The position numbers were made by a program, and so were the translations under genes. DNA of 64,000 nucleotides from Begonia masoniana (Eukaryota > Streptophyta > Magnoliopsida > Cucurbitales > Begoniaceae), in assembly GCA_022432975.1 (NCBI GenBank), contig CM039511.1, positions 24,295,153 to 24,359,152 on the forward strand, in the 5' to 3' direction. Positions within the stretch are counted from its first letter, which is position 1; each line of letters begins with the position of its first letter. Of the stretch, positions 22,452 to 35,076 are shown in pieces. A model generated the notes under the pieces. It did not search any database, had not been told where the DNA came from, and saw only the letters and a list, made by a program, of their open reading frames with translations.

Positions 22452-24685
22452 TGTAACACCCGGCATTTTCTGCCATGTAATAATCTGTTGAATTATTGTA
22501 TGGATTTAAATTGCCATTATTACAATAACTATTTTATTGTAAACTTTGGAACATTTAATGGGGAGAGAACCGAACTAAAGGCTAAATAAACTAAACATTA
22601 AGTTTAAAAGGCCAATGGAAGGGTAAATGTGGAAGTAATTAAGGTAGGTGGAAGTGAGCCAATGGTTGAATGACATCTGGCAACTTGATGAAGAAGCTAA
22701 GTTCTTCCTCCTACGTGAAACCCTCACTTTTCATCTGTTTCTTCCCACTGCTCCTTGTTCTCTCTTCCTGGCAAATTTGACAAAGCACCAACACTTTGTT
22801 TTCTCAGATTTTCTTCTGCTCCTCCGTTAAGGTAAACATCTACTAATGCTAACAAGTTTGGACAAGTTTAATGTGAGTTTTTCCCGAAGTTTAGGGTTAT
22901 GGTATTTTGTGAAAAACTCACTTTGGATGAAAACACACCGGTTTGTTTTCTAAGGGTTTGAATGAGTTTGGAACAGACTCTTCTGACTTATTTGTTAGCA
23001 TTTGCAGCTTGTTTATTTTCTGAATGTACATGTACAGGTTCGAACATTTCCGAAACTTTCCGGCTAACTGCATCGAGGAAAAACAGGTAAGTTCATAACC
23101 GTAGGTTGGCCCTTAAGGCCCTACATCACGGAGGTACTAGGTTTCCTATTCTGTCGGGTTGTTTTGGGTAGAAAGGTTATAGTCTATGTTCTGAAATGTC
23201 TGGCTTCGATTTACTTTCTGTTGTCTTATTTCTGCTGTCTGCCTGGTTAAGTTCAAGCACCGTTCATGCATATACGTTTTCTCTGAAAGACATGCAAATG
23301 TTTTCTGTACACTGTTTGAAACTAATAAGATAAAATCCGACTGAAATGTACCAGGTTAAGTGCGAGACGGGGACTGGCCACAGAACTGTTTACTGTTTAC
23401 CGTTTACTGTACTGTATCCCTGAATGTGCCTGATAGTGCACCCTCTCCCTCCCACACTGTTTGCCAGTTCCCCTATAAGCTCCACTTAATTCTACTGCCA
23501 CTGTAACTTAATGCTCTATACTGTCACCGTATTTCTGAAAAACCGCATGCATAGCATTTTGCATCACTGTATTCTGATTATGTCCTTACTGAGTTTTAGA
23601 CTCATAGGTGAACTCTCTGATGTAGGTACTGAACCTGAAACCGAGGACCTTGTTCCTCAAAATGACGATCTGATGTAATTGATTGATCAAGCTCACAGGT
23701 TGGTTGCTGCAGTTAGACATAATTCTGTTCTGAGGTTCAAGTCTTTAAAATATAGTTTATATTGTAAAGTTTTATGAAATTCTGGTCTTGGTTTTAAAAA
23801 CCCTGTAGAAAACTTCTATTTTGGGAGTTTCTGTAAATCTATGTTAAGTTTTGTACTGTCTTTGAAATTTTGAAACAATGTATAGATTCTGTTTCAAGGG
23901 TTAAACCCGCTGTATTTGACAGTTAAGTTTGTATTCTAGAGTATTCTGGAATTTGTTTGGGATATTCTCTGATAATCTGTGCATGGATTGTCTCTGGTTT
24001 TGGAATAATCGATGCAGTTGTTTTCTTGACCTTCTGTTAGGTTTTCTAACTTCTGGCATGTTCCCATGCATGTTTTAAAACCGTGTTTAGAATCGGGTTT
24101 GAGGGTTTGAAGCCCTTATGCCTTCTGCTTGAAGTTTTCTGTTCTTATGACTTCCCGTTAAAGTTGTCAAGCTTTTGCCTTAAAATCTGCTTCTACCGAT
24201 TTCACTCACTGCCTGCATCCACCGGTGACGTCATCCATCTTCCGGCTGACGTCATCTCCTTCTACCGATCTCGTTTACTGTCTGTTCCTATCGGTGAACT
24301 CAATTCTTGTTTATAGTTCACATCCACTGAAGCTCTTTTTATACCAAGTCTTCCGCCAGCCTGGATTCTTTTAAATTAAGTTCATTTCTGTCTTTTGCTT
24401 CACCCGAGAACTCTCTCTCTTTCCCTATAAATGTTTTCTGTTACCCACTGTAGTTTCTCCCTCTCTGTGAAGTTACGTTTTTAGGGTTTGCGATGACAGT
24501 GCATGTTTCCTGTCATTCGATTCTGTTTCTCTGTAAATATTTTAAAAGTATAATGTCCACTGTTTTGGCTGATATGTAAGAAGGAAAAAAAAAAAAAAGA
24601 AGTTAGTCACCGTTTTCCGTCCACTGTCCCGGAGTGATGGCTCCGATCTCGGACCCCGATTGGGTTCCGGATTTGGGCTGTCACA
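22452..24685 (+). repeat. Element A 3' LTR, 2234 bp
   Basis: Starts TGTAACACCCGG and ends GGGCTGTCACA, followed by the TSD ACGTG. It carries one full 69-bp unit plus a diverged start of a second (about 24190-24290), then about 130 bp absent from the 5' LTR. The predicted leader intron (23087-23625, 539 bp) equals the 5' copy in length. Confidence 0.93.
23087..23625 (+). promoter_or_regulatory. Predicted leader intron in element A 3' LTR with splice-site pairing stem
   Basis: Donor CAG/GTAAGT. Donor-side CCTACATCA at 23120-23128 is complementary to acceptor-side TGATGTAGG at 23618-23626. This is the same arrangement as in the 5' LTR. Confidence 0.55.
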
Positions 24686-24690
24686 ACGTG

Positions 24691-25653
24691 TCCTCGTGAC
24701 TAAGAGTTCTGGAGAAGACTGTCAACGAGAGAACATCTTCCATAGTAGATGTTTCATCAAGGATAAACTATGCTCCTGATTATTGACGGAGGTAGTTGTG
24801 CAAATGTAGCCTCCAAGGATTTAGTTACTAAATTTGGACTGGAGACTAGTGTTCACCCCCACCCTTACAAGCTACGATGGCTAGATGATAGAGATGATGT
24901 CAAGGTTACTAAGCAAGTGAAGGTAGAGTTTTCCTTAGGCAATTTTAAGGACACGGTCCTTTGTGATGGAGTACCTATGAGCGCTGAGCCACTTACTCCT
25001 AGGCCGACCTTGGCAGTTTGATCGAACAGTTCACCACGATGGACATTCTAACTATTTTTCCCTTAAATGTGAAGGAAAAACTTACAAGTTTGCCCCCATG
25101 ACCTGAGCAAATTGCTAAAGACGATACTGCAAGAAGAGAAGCTGAGAACAAGGCTAACCTATTCATCACTAGGAAGCAAATGGAAGCGTCTATATGTAGA
25201 GGAGATCCCTTGATTTTGATACTTTTTCGCGATAGAGTTATGGAACTAGGAGTTATTCCTGAAAATGTTAAGACTTTACTCAACCAGTTCTAAGATGTAT
25301 TTTCGGAAGATTTACCTAAAGGTTTACCCCTACGCGGTATTGAACACCAAATTGACCTTCAACCCGGAGCCGCGTTACCTAATCGACCAACTTACCGAAT
25401 GAACCCTGAAGAAACCAAGAAGCTGCAAGATCAAGTACAAGAATTGTTGGACAAAGGGTATATAAGAGAGTCCATGAGCCCCTGTGCAGTACCCACCTTA
25501 TTAGTACCCAAGAAAGACGGCAGCATGAGGATGTGTGTCGACAGTCGAGCCGTGAACCAAATTACCATCAAATACAGATTTCTCATTCCTCGGCTCGAGG
25601 ATATGTTAGATGAACTCAGTGGGGCCACCATTTTCTCTAAAATAGATCTCAAG
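24691..25653 (+). pseudogene. Gypsy element O, piece 2: protease and RT N-terminus
   Basis: Resumes after the TSD of element A. It encodes a protease-type motif LIIDGGSCANVAS, the block PYKLRWLDD with VTKQVKVEFSLG, and after frameshifts the RT start ([46 protein letters not shown]). Several frameshifts and stops break the frame between 25010 and 25400. It is cut at 25653 by element B; O continues in the same codon series at 37034 (SGYHQIR). Confidence 0.85.
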
Positions 25654-26680
25654 TGTGACGACCCCAACCCGGTCAGGCCATGGACTTGCTGTGACATATA
25701 CTTAACATAAGACTTCGTAAGTTCCTGTAAAATTTTTCTTATATATATATATTACACTTTAGCTCTAAGTCTAAGTCTAAGTCAATAAAACCGTCGTGAA
25801 TTCAATTAAGAAAAACAATATTTGGAGCAAACAGTAAGTAGTAATGCGGAGGAAGGGCAGAATTGCCCATTTACTCTTAGCCGATCGATCGACCCCTTGA
25901 TGGCCGATCGATCGCCCCTGCCATAAAATAGCCGATCGATCTGCCAAAGGGGGCTGATCGATCAGCTAGCGCTCTTGAAAACAAGAGCGCTTATCAAAAC
26001 CAACAGTCGATCGATCGGCCCCTTTTGGCCGATCGATCGGCTAGCGCTCTGGAAAACCAGAGCGCTTAGCCTATCAGTTGCCGATCGATCGCCCCTTGTG
26101 GCGATCGATCGACAGCCTCTCTGGAATCTAAATTCCAGCGAGTTGCCTCAATTCACCCTCGCCTATATATATATATATATTTTTTTTTTCCTTCAACACT
26201 TAACACTCAACACACTCACAATTAACAACCCTTCACCCTTCTCTCATAAACCATACCAAATCACTTCTTCACATAACTATTCCTCTATCCCCATGAATTC
26301 TTCAATTCCCCAATCCTCAAAACACCGCCCAGAGCGTAGCCTAAACATAACCAAGACACGACATAAATCATGGAGACGGACTGCATGGATCGCTCTAAAA
26401 ATCGAGCGAATCCTTATGGGTTTAAAGTACCTAAAATCATCAAATACCATCCTACCTAATTCACCACACAAGAGTTAAACATAAAAGTGGAATTCCTTAA
26501 AACATCACCAAAACAAATACGTTTATCAAATCATTCTAAATGACCTAACTCCAAGCCTACATCCACTATACAATTTCCAAAATATTAATCTCTCTATACA
26601 TCCTAAAATTCATCACATCATCCAATATTGATCTAGCTCACACCTATTTACCACAAAACCGCTTGGAGCACACCCACGGG

Positions 26681-27047
26681 TAGGGGTGAGCAAAAACTGG
26701 TCCGGTCCGGTTTTGAAGAAAATTAGAACCAAAATAATAAAATTCGGTTTTTAATTTTTAAGACCGAGACTGTTTTTATTTTTTTAAGGACCAGACCAGA
26801 ACCAGAACCGAATTTCGGTTCCGGTTCTAATCCGGTTCTGGTTTTCCCACTTTTTTTTTTTAAATTAAAAAAATTCTCTCTGTGATTTTTCCCACAAACC
26901 TAGATCTGTGATTTTTCAACACAATCAGGGAAATAACTTCAAACTCAAAAGCATAACACAGTATGTATAGTAGATCTCTTTCTTTCCAAAGTTCTGTAAT
27001 AGTCCCAGAAAAATGATGCCAACAGAGTTCATATCAACATCTACAAA

Positions 27048-27101
<54 letters not shown>

Positions 27102-28514
27102 TTATAATGTTACCTTCTGAAGGTTACATACAAAACCAACACCATAAAACATTACTAACAGAGAACGAGAAGTTCAAGGAGAAGGAACATCTCTTCAAAA
27201 TTAAAAATCAAACCCCATACATTTAAGCCGGAAGGAGTATGATATCGATATCTATCACATTTCTTCTTTTCATACCATAACCACCTACAAATTCAAAATT
27301 CAAAGAAAAAACTAGAAAGTTTAACAGGGGGGTGATAAAATCAGCTGAAACACAGTTCAATAACGGAATACTGCGTATGTAAGCTTGTTATTTTTTGGTA
27401 TAATCCTACTCAACCTAAGAAATTCTACAATAAAAGCTCCTTCACCTTGCAAGCTACTCTATTAACACTACATGCACCAATCAGCCAAAACACCTGCTTA
27501 GGCAATGATGATGAGCAATATTTCAAACTCAGGTGACCAATGCATGACAAAAGATCCCAATGTAACTACCGAAGAGCAATCAACCTGGAGACTGCAACCT
27601 GAAATGGGGCAAACAAACAGGAAGAAAATTGCAAAACTCCCGATTTATGTTAAGAAAATTGGATAAGTTGCTAAATTATTATGAAGGAGAAAGCCTCGAC
27701 TATGATCGGGTCCAGATGTTACAAGACTTTCCTTAAATATTTCCCCTCACAAGATAAAAATCGTGATTTGATATAGACAAGAATTCACCAATAAAAAGAG
27801 TATTTTGTCTTTTCTAGTTCGTGTTGGAGAAATGTTACTGTAAATCGCTACATGACGCCAAAGAAAATAGAAATAGATCCCTAACCATCACAAAGACTCG
27901 TGGTATTGAAAACATAAACACAGTGAAAGTTCAAAACCCTCGAAAATAAATTCAAAGCAGATTCGGTCTAAAAAATTTTGATATGTTATAAACTTAATCA
28001 AATACAACGTTCTAATTTTGGACTCTCAAAGAAAAATCTAAAATATTCAGAGCCACGAACGAGTAATGCTATAAAAATTGCTTACCTTCGTCGACAGTCG
28101 GTGGAAGCTTTGTCGAAGTCGAAGTCGAAGTCGAAGTCGAAGTCGGAAGTCGAGGTCGGAAGTCGAGGTCGGAAGTCGGCGACTGTGGTTTGGCGTCGGG
28201 CGACTGCGAGTGCGAACTAGGTCTGAGCGAGCTTCAAGCGAAGTGAGACTAAGACTGAGAGGCAGGAGCAGCCGAGGAGGCGAGGAGAGGGCTTAGGGCT
28301 AAGGGCACTGGGCAGTGGGCACACTGCACTGATTAAATTCGGTTCTGCCATTATTCGGTTTTTTATCATCAAACCCAAAACCGAACCGTATTTTTCGGTT
28401 CAACTTAAAACAAACCGAATTTGGATTTTTTAAATTGAAAAACAGACTAGAACTGGACCAAATTTTCGGTTCCAATCCGGTTCTTCGGTCCAATCCGGTT
28501 TTTGCTCACCCCTA
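26681..28514. mobile_element. Non-autonomous hAT-family element inside element B LTR
   Basis: Terminal inverted repeats TAGGGGTGAGCAAAAA and TTTTTGCTCACCCCTA are flanked by an exact 8-bp TSD CCCACGGG (26673-26680 and 28515-28522), diagnostic of the hAT superfamily. Subterminal regions are rich in CCGGTTCGG-type motifs on both sides. Inside are a TA microsatellite (about 27056-27097) and a GTCGAA/GTCGGA run (about 28110-28190). I see no transposase, so it depends on another copy. It is absent from the sister LTR at 35570, which confirms the insertion. Confidence 0.93.
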
Positions 28515-28624
28515 CCCACGGGTCATCACACCTAGCCAAAACACTTGCCGTTGCCCGAGCCCCCATCCACTGATCACCTAAACTTGATCATCATGAGGAT
28601 GTTCCTCACCTTCATTCTTGTCAC

Positions 28625-29117
28625 CTACATCATACGATAAACATGTTATGTCTACTGCTTAGAAATGAGTGCACTAAACATAACATTTACATAGATGCAT
28701 GACATTTGTAAAACATGTTCGTTTATTTAGTAGACCACATTCTTGCCCCATGAGAAACATGACTTGCCCTGTAAGAACCGTGTCTTATCCCGTGAGAACA
28801 CATGATATCCGTAGTTCATTATCGTTCTTTATTTCAGTTTTCATAAAAGCATGTTCGTAAATAGTTCGTATGCATATTTCGTAAAACATGATGCATGAGA
28901 AGATCTACACATACAAAATTTATCAACAACGATTTCTAACATTGCCGTAATGTCTATAGCCTGTAGGCGGACAAAACTCTTAACTAATAGCTAAAGCTCT
29001 ATCCTAGGCTACCCGACTCACTAAGATCTCCACTACGATCAAACATCATCATAACATACAATTCTAACATTGATACGACGTAGGGCCTTCAGGGCCGGAA
29101 GCCTAACACTCACTTAC
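28625..29117 (-). promoter_or_regulatory. Predicted leader intron in element B 3' LTR with wobble-paired splice-site stem
   Basis: Minus strand: donor CAG/GTAAGTG, acceptor TATGATGTAG/GT. The donor-side CCTACGTCGTA (plus positions 29084-29074) pairs over 11 positions with acceptor-side TATGATGTAGG (28634-28624). Two of the pairs are G-U wobbles where other families have A-U. Confidence 0.5.
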
Positions 29118-30158
29118 CTGGCGTCCTAGCTTTGCCGAGCACCATCCTGAGAGCTTGGGTTACCTAAGGCATTTTCATAACACGTCATTAGTATTGACTC
29201 TAAATCATCCAATTCAAAACTAAATGAAACCCCGAGCTAAGACAATTTTTCCAAAAACTCTAAATCACTTCTTTCGGGCATTTCATCGAGCACATTGCGC
29301 TCACCATTTACTTAACCTCCATTAATGGCTTTCCAACAACCTCCAACAACCCAAAAATAACCTTAACTAATAACCAAACATCATGAATTCCTTCAATCAT
29401 CCAAAATTACAATAAATGTGTTATCAATGGGCAATAAAATCGATATCCTATCGATATCTAACGAAATCAAGAAATTTCTTACAAAACCCTAAACTAAAAT
29501 CAACTCTAAAATAACAACTAAACATATCAAAGTATAGAACTTACCTAGAGTATCGATTTGGGGAAAAAAACTTGAAGGAAAATTGCTGGAAAGGAGGAGG
29601 ATGATCGGAGGAAGAGAAAATGTGGAGGAGAGGAAGAAAATCGCCTAAGGAGGGCTTCTCGTAGAGAGGGAGGAGAAATGAGAGAAAAAGGGGAAGTTTA
29701 TGTTTTTAATTAAATTTTTGCTAAGGAAAAATTACTTCAATGCCCTTCCTTGCATTCCTTCCTTAAACTCATTAATTAACTTATCGATTTTGATTTTTCC
29801 AAAATTTTCTTATTCCTCCAAATATTCCAACTTATTTCTAGGGCTCTAACAAAACTTCCCGTTTACAAATCGGACTTAATTTACTATTTCTACTAATTAA
29901 AACTCTATAAGGCTTAAAATAACTAAACCCGACAACCTAAAACTCAAAACCCATAAACTGAAATTTCTGGGCGTTACATCCTATCCTTCTTATTTAGAAT
30001 TTTTTTCTCAAAATTTCGTACCTAAACAACTCTGGATATCTGTCCATCATGTCTTGTAGGCGCTCCCATGTTGCTTCCTCTACGTTTTGGTTTCTCCACA
30101 ATACCTTTACAATTGGAATCGTTTTGTTACGTAGGACCTTAACCGAAAACTCCAGAAT

Positions 30159-31057
30159 CTATATCGGTCTCTCCTCGTAAGTCAAAGTCGGTTGTATCTC
30201 AAGATTAACTGGTTCTACAACGTGCCTCGGATCCCGTACACATTTCCTCAACATTAACACGTGGAAGACATTATGTACTCCTTCTATAGACAACGGCAAT
30301 TGAAGCTTGTACGCTGTAGCTCCAATCCTTTCTGTAATGGGGAACGGTCCAACAAACCGTGGATTCAACTTTCCATTTTTACCAAAGCGAACCACACCCT
30401 TGAACGGTGAAACTTTCAAAAACACCTCATCACCAACTACAAACTCCAAATCTCGCCTCCTTGGAACTGCATAGCTCTTTTGGCGATCTGTGCAGTTTCC
30501 ATCCTTTGCCTGATCAGAGCAACCTTCTTAGATAGCTGTTGTAAAATTTTCGGTCCAATCAACTTAGCTTCGCCCACCTCATCCCAATACAGTGGCGACC
30601 TACACTTTCTACCATACAACGTTTCGTACAGAGCCATTCCAATCGTAGACTGATAACTGTTATTATACGCAAATTCAACCAAAAGTAAATACTGGCTCCA
30701 AGATGCTTGAAACTCTAGCACGCACGCTATCAACATATCCTCAAGTATCTGAATCGTCCTCTCAGATAGTCCGTCAGTCTGTGGGTGGAAAGCCGTGCTA
30801 AAAGTTAACTTCATACCCATAGCGCCTTGTAAACTTTTCCAAAACCTCAAAGTAAACCTGGGATCCCGGTCTGAAACAATCGACACTAGAACCCCGTGCA
30901 ATCTTAAAATCTCCTGAACATACAGCTCTGCAAATTGATTCATCATGTAAGTCATCTTTACTGGAAGAAAATGAGCCGTCTTCGTCAATCTATCAACTAT
31001 GATCCATATACTACCATGCCATTTTATCGTCATTGGTAATCCAACTACGAAGTCCAT
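30159..31057 (-). pseudogene. Element B integrase
   Basis: Two overlapping minus-strand frames cover the integrase catalytic core ([39 protein letters not shown]) and C-terminal domain (GDEVFLKVSPFKGVVRF, GPFPITERIGATAYKLQLP, HNVFHVLMLRKC). A frameshift near 30440 separates them (IAKRAMQFQG against the family's QKSYADNRR). The chromodomain-like tail after YEERPI is interrupted by a stop at about 30160. Confidence 0.88.
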
Positions 31058-31628
31058 TGCAATATGATCCCACTTCCAGGTTGTAACATCCTGCCTGGCC
31101 TCTGGTGTTCTACCTTAACTTGTTGGCAAACTAGGCAGAACTGTATATAACCGGCCACATCACGCTTCATGTTCAGCCACCAATAATGCACTTTCAAATC
31201 TCGGTACATCTTGGTGTTACCCGAATGCACTAAGAACGACGATGAATGTGCCTCTGCCATAATCAACTTTCTCAACTCTTCATCCTTTGGAACGTACCAA
31301 CGGTCCCGAAACCTCAAAATGCCATCCTCCGAGTAACTGAATTCAATAGATGAAACAGTCGACTTGGCTACAATAGCGTCTTTTTCTTCCATGTCTAATT
31401 AATTTTGTCGAAAAGGGTCGGCCGTATCGTCAAGTCTGCAAGTAAGGCCGAAAGCTCAGAAACTACCTCTAAATCAAACCTCTGGATTTCCTTTCTCAAC
31501 GAAGCTGGCATATAAAAAACAACTGATTCCTCAGCTTTAGGCATCCTACTCAATGCGTCAGCTACTTTATTCGCCTTTCTAGGATGATACTTGATTTCGA
31601 AGTCATAGTCTTTCACGAATCCAACCAT
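31045..31628 (-). pseudogene. Element B RNase H C-terminus and integrase zinc domain
   Basis: Minus strand. VGFVKDYDFEIKYHPRKANK and ADALSRM are the RNase H end. A stop near 31395 separates this from [40 protein letters not shown] and CLVCQQVK, the integrase HHCC region. The frame is lost again near 31060. Confidence 0.85.
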
Positions 31629-32478
31629 CTCCTTTGCCTCATGTTTAGATCTTTTGCGTAAATAGGTATTTTAAACTTTTATGGTCCGAATACACTTCGC
31701 ACTTTTGTCCGTAGAGGTAGTGTCTTCATATCTTCAATGCAAAAACCACTGCCACCAATTCTAAGTTATGCGTTGGATAATTCTACTCATAACTCTTCAA
31801 TTGTCTAGAGGCATAGGCAATGACCTTTTCGTCCTGCATCAATACGCATCCTAATTCTACTTTGGACGCGTCACAATAGATACTGAATACTCCATTCTCC
31901 ACGGGTAGAATCAGCAATGGCGCTGTGGTTAACTTTTGCTTCAAGGTTTGAAAACTTTCATTACAGGCCTTAGACCACTCGTATTTTACTTCTTTCTTCG
32001 TTAAGTTTGTCAGAGGCTTGGCTATGATTGAAAACCCTTCAATAAACTTTCAATAATATCCAGCCAGGCCTACGAAACTTCGTACTTCACTTGCATTCTT
32101 CGGCTGAGGCCACTCCCTAACGGCTTGAATCTTAGCCGGATCCACTGAAACACCTTCCTTCGAAATTACGTAGCCTAAGAAATTCACCTGATTCAGCCAG
32201 AACTCGCACTTAGAAAGCTTAGCATATAATTGGTGTCGCTTCAGGGTAGTCAAAACGGCTTTCAAGTGCCTTGCGTAATCTTCGTCATTTCGGGAGTATA
32301 TCAAAATGTCGTCTATGAACACTATCACAAACTTATCCAAGAATTCCCTGAAACACTCTGTTCATGAGATCCATAAATGCCGCCGGGACATTAGTCAGAC
32401 CAAAAGACATAACCATAAACTCATAGTGACCATAACGTGTTCTGAAGGCCGTCTTTGGTATATCCTCGGCTCTAACTT
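31629..32478 (-). pseudogene. Element B RT C-terminus and RNase H, heavily degraded
   Basis: The 32340-32050 frame has the RT catalytic box FIDDILIYS, then [20 protein letters not shown] and EVRSFVGLAGYY, followed by a stop. RNase H sequence below it is broken by several stops; fragments can be recognised by comparison with element A. Confidence 0.82.
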
Positions 32479-33147
32479 TCAGCTGATAGTACCTCGAACG
32501 TAGATCGATCTTAGAAAATATTGCGGCTCCTTGTAACTGGTCAAATAGATCATCAATCTTAGGAATGGATACTTATTCTTTATAGTTAGCTTATTCAACT
32601 CTCGGTAATCTACGCACATCCTTAAGGAGCCGTCTTTATTTTTCACAAACAACACCGGAGCGCCCCAAGGAGAAACGCTCGGGCATATAAAACCCTTATC
32701 TGTTAGTTCTTTCAACTGGGCCTGTAATTCTCTCAACTCAACTGGTGCCATCCTATAAGGATTCTTAGACACTGGCGCCAAACCTGGAATAATGTCAATG
32801 GTAAAGTTCATTTCTTGGTCAGGAGGTAAACCTGGTAATTCGTCTAAGAAAACTTCTGGAAACTCCACTGCTACAGGAATATCACATAGCTCCTTCTCAT
32901 TCGATATCCGCGTGTCAAGAACACTCGCTATAAATCCTGAACATCCTGGCTTAATCTGGTGCTGCGCATACAATGCTGACACCACAGGCATCTGACTCGA
33001 ACGGAGGGTGGCTTGGAACGAGAAACCCTTACCATTTGGGGGTCTAAAATCCACGGCACTTGACCTACAATTGATCATGGTGTGGTGCCTGTACAACCAA
33101 TTCATACCCAAAATTACGTTGTACCCCTTCATGCTTATGATGACCAA
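32479..33147 (-). pseudogene. Element B protease C-terminus and RT N-terminus
   Basis: Minus strand frame with [14 protein letters not shown], the linker [20 protein letters not shown], the RT start [20 protein letters not shown] and [19 protein letters not shown] frameshift at about 32570 then destroys the KIDLRSGY block. Colinear with element A. Confidence 0.87.
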
Positions 33148-33201
33148 ATTCTCATATAGTTCCCAACCATTAATAGCTATAACCTCCCCTTGTATCGCCT
33201 G

Positions 33202-33867
33202 CTATGAATGTAAGTACTCCCCGGAGGGCAACATGACACTATAACTACGATCAGCTGGGACAAAGTCTAGATTCCACTTAATTACATATTGCTGTGCTAT
33301 GAAAGAATGGGTTGTCCCCGTGTTAATTAGAACATGAGCCGCATTTCCACAGACCAAAATAGTACCTGAAACTACTGAAGGTTGAGCAGCTTCCTCATCT
33401 TCAATAAGGGAAAAGATCCGGGAGGGACCACCTGGTGGCCTCTTGCTAGGCTCAAGACAATCAATGGCTTTGTGCCCCACCTTATCATACCAAAAACATC
33501 GACCAGAATGCAACTTACACTCCCCGTAGTGGTTCTTCCGGCAAGTCGGGCATAAAGGAGCCTGTGATGCCCCTTGCTGACGTTTACCTTTGTCCTGAAC
33601 TCTAGGCGTCTCACTCGCCTGCTTGACACCACATTGTGGTTGTGGCTGCCAACCCCGGTTTTGCTGTGGTTGCACATCTCTAGTAAACCTCCTCGACGCT
33701 TCTCTCTGCCCCTGAAGTCTCATTTCAATGTCATCAAGTTCAAGGGCCTTAGCCACAATCTTGTGATAAGGCACGTCTTCGATGCCTGCTGTCTTTACCC
33801 CTTTCTCAATTTCCAATTTCAAGCCTTGTACGAATTGGTAAATTTTGTCCTCCTCTTCATAAATCAT
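33202..33867 (-). pseudogene. Element B gag C-terminus and protease with lost active site
   Basis: Minus strand. The zinc knuckle reads CFWYDKVGHKAIDC, so the second Cys of the CCHC motif has changed. The protease motif reads INTGTTHSF where the family has DTGATHSF, so the catalytic Asp is replaced by Asn. Both changes fit G-to-A/C-to-T mutation of an old copy. The frame stops at the end of the PSGEYLHS block. Confidence 0.85.
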
Positions 33868-33981
33868 AACTTCTGCATACCGGGATAATGACTCGAACCT
33901 TCACACATACTCGGCCACTGTCCCCGTTTGGCGTAGTTGAGCAAACTCTACCTTCTTACTGGCCCGAAGAGTGCGATTGAA

Positions 33982-34440
33982 TTACTTGTTGTAGAATACT
34001 GCCTTGAACCTCTTCCAAGTCATAACCCCCACATTTGTAGTAGCTTTAATTGTATCCCACCAGAAGATAGCATCTTTCTCCAAATTAAACACCGCACAAG
34101 TCACCTTATCGGCTTCCTCAACTTTTGCGTAGGCAAACATGCTTTCAATTTCACAAATCCACTCTTCAGCACTCGTGGGATCCGAAGACTGTCCGTCAAA
34201 GGTAGAAGGCCTAAGTCGCCTAAACCTCTCCACACTTTGGTCCCGTGAGGTATTTCCTTGTCCATTTCCGTTCTCATTCCCTTCACGGTTCAATAAGATT
34301 CCTATCAGTTCCGACTGTTGGTGCAGTATGTCTATGAATTGGTCCATGGGATTCTCAGGAGGTGGTCTAGGTGCTCTTAGAATTTTCCTGCTCCTAGACA
34401 CATTAGACAATACAAAACAACATAAATATCTAGGAATCAT
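33982..34440 (-). pseudogene. Element B gag N-terminus, capsid domain
   Basis: Minus strand. FRRLRPSTFDGQSSDPTSAE, then EEWICEIESMF, AIFWWDTIKATT and WKRFKAVFYNK are the gag capsid signature, parallel to element A. A stop follows NK; gag continues at lower coordinates after further stops. The apparent start (MIPRYLCCF) is the first ATG after the primer-binding site. Confidence 0.85.
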
Positions 34441-34533
34441 TCATAACTTAAACACTTATAGTCGATGGAGAGTTCTCGTGCGGCGATTTGTGTTTGGCAG
34501 GCATTCCCGAAAATTGATTTTAAAATCCGAGGA

Positions 34534-34544
34534 CTCTGATACCA
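34534..34544 (-). other. Primer-binding site of element B
   Basis: On the minus strand TGGTATCAGAG follows the LTR end by four bases, matching the initiator-Met tRNA complement. Confidence 0.85.
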
Positions 34545-34548
34545 TAGT

Positions 34549-35045
34549 TGTGACGACCCTAATCTAGTCAAGGCCGCCACAGACTTATCGTGACATATAC
34601 TTAACATAAGACCTCGTAAGTTCGTGTAAATTTTTTCCTATATATATTTTTTTTACACTTTAGCTCTAAGTCAAAGTCTAAGTCGATAAAATCGTCGTGA
34701 AATCAATTAAGAAAAACAATATTTGGAGCAAACAGTAAGTAGTAATGCGGAGGAAGGGCAGAATCGCCCATTTACTCTTAGTCGATCGATCGGCCCCTTG
34801 ATGGCCGATCGATCGCCCCTGCCATAAAACAACCGATCGATCGGCCAAAAGGGCCGATCGATCGGCTAGCGCTCTAGAAAACCAGAGCGCTTAGCAAAAC
34901 CAACAGCCGATCTATCGGCTAGCGCTCTGGAAAACCAGAGCGCTTAGCCTATCAGTTGCCGATCGATCGCCCCTTGTGGCGATCGATCGGCAACCTCTCT
35001 GGAATCTGAATTCTAGAGAGTTTTTTCTTAATTCACCCTCACCTA

Positions 35046-35076
<31 letters not shown>

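Larger units (their letters stand above)
13528..24685 (+). mobile_element. Element A: Ty3/Gypsy LTR retrotransposon, Tekay/Del-like chromovirus, inserted in O
   Basis: The element is bounded by TG...CA LTRs (13528-17813 and 22452-24685) with a 5-bp TSD ACGTG at 13523-13527 and 24686-24690. The primer-binding site follows the 5' LTR (17818) and a purine tract precedes the 3' LTR. The polyprotein order is gag, protease, RT, RNase H, integrase, with a C-terminal chromodomain-like block (VKVLWRNHNVEEATWE), as in the Tekay/Del clade. Three in-frame stops and at least one frameshift make it non-autonomous. The two LTRs differ by about 2 kb because only the 5' copy carries the expanded 69-bp array. 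Confidence 0.93.
25654..29978 (-). repeat. Element B 3' LTR, 4325 bp including an 1834-bp hAT insertion
   Basis: Equal to the other LTR apart from the hAT element plus its 8-bp duplication: 4325 minus 1842 is 2483, against 2480. It contains a CGATCGATCG cluster (about 25880-26115), a perfect hairpin AGCGCTCTGG-AAAA-CCAGAGCGCT (26043-26066), an AT microsatellite and the predicted leader intron (29117 to 28625 on the minus strand). Confidence 0.92.

Noticed and set aside
28078..28296. Arg/Ser-rich protein frame
   Set aside because: Caused by a GTCGAA/GTCGGA simple repeat inside the non-autonomous hAT.
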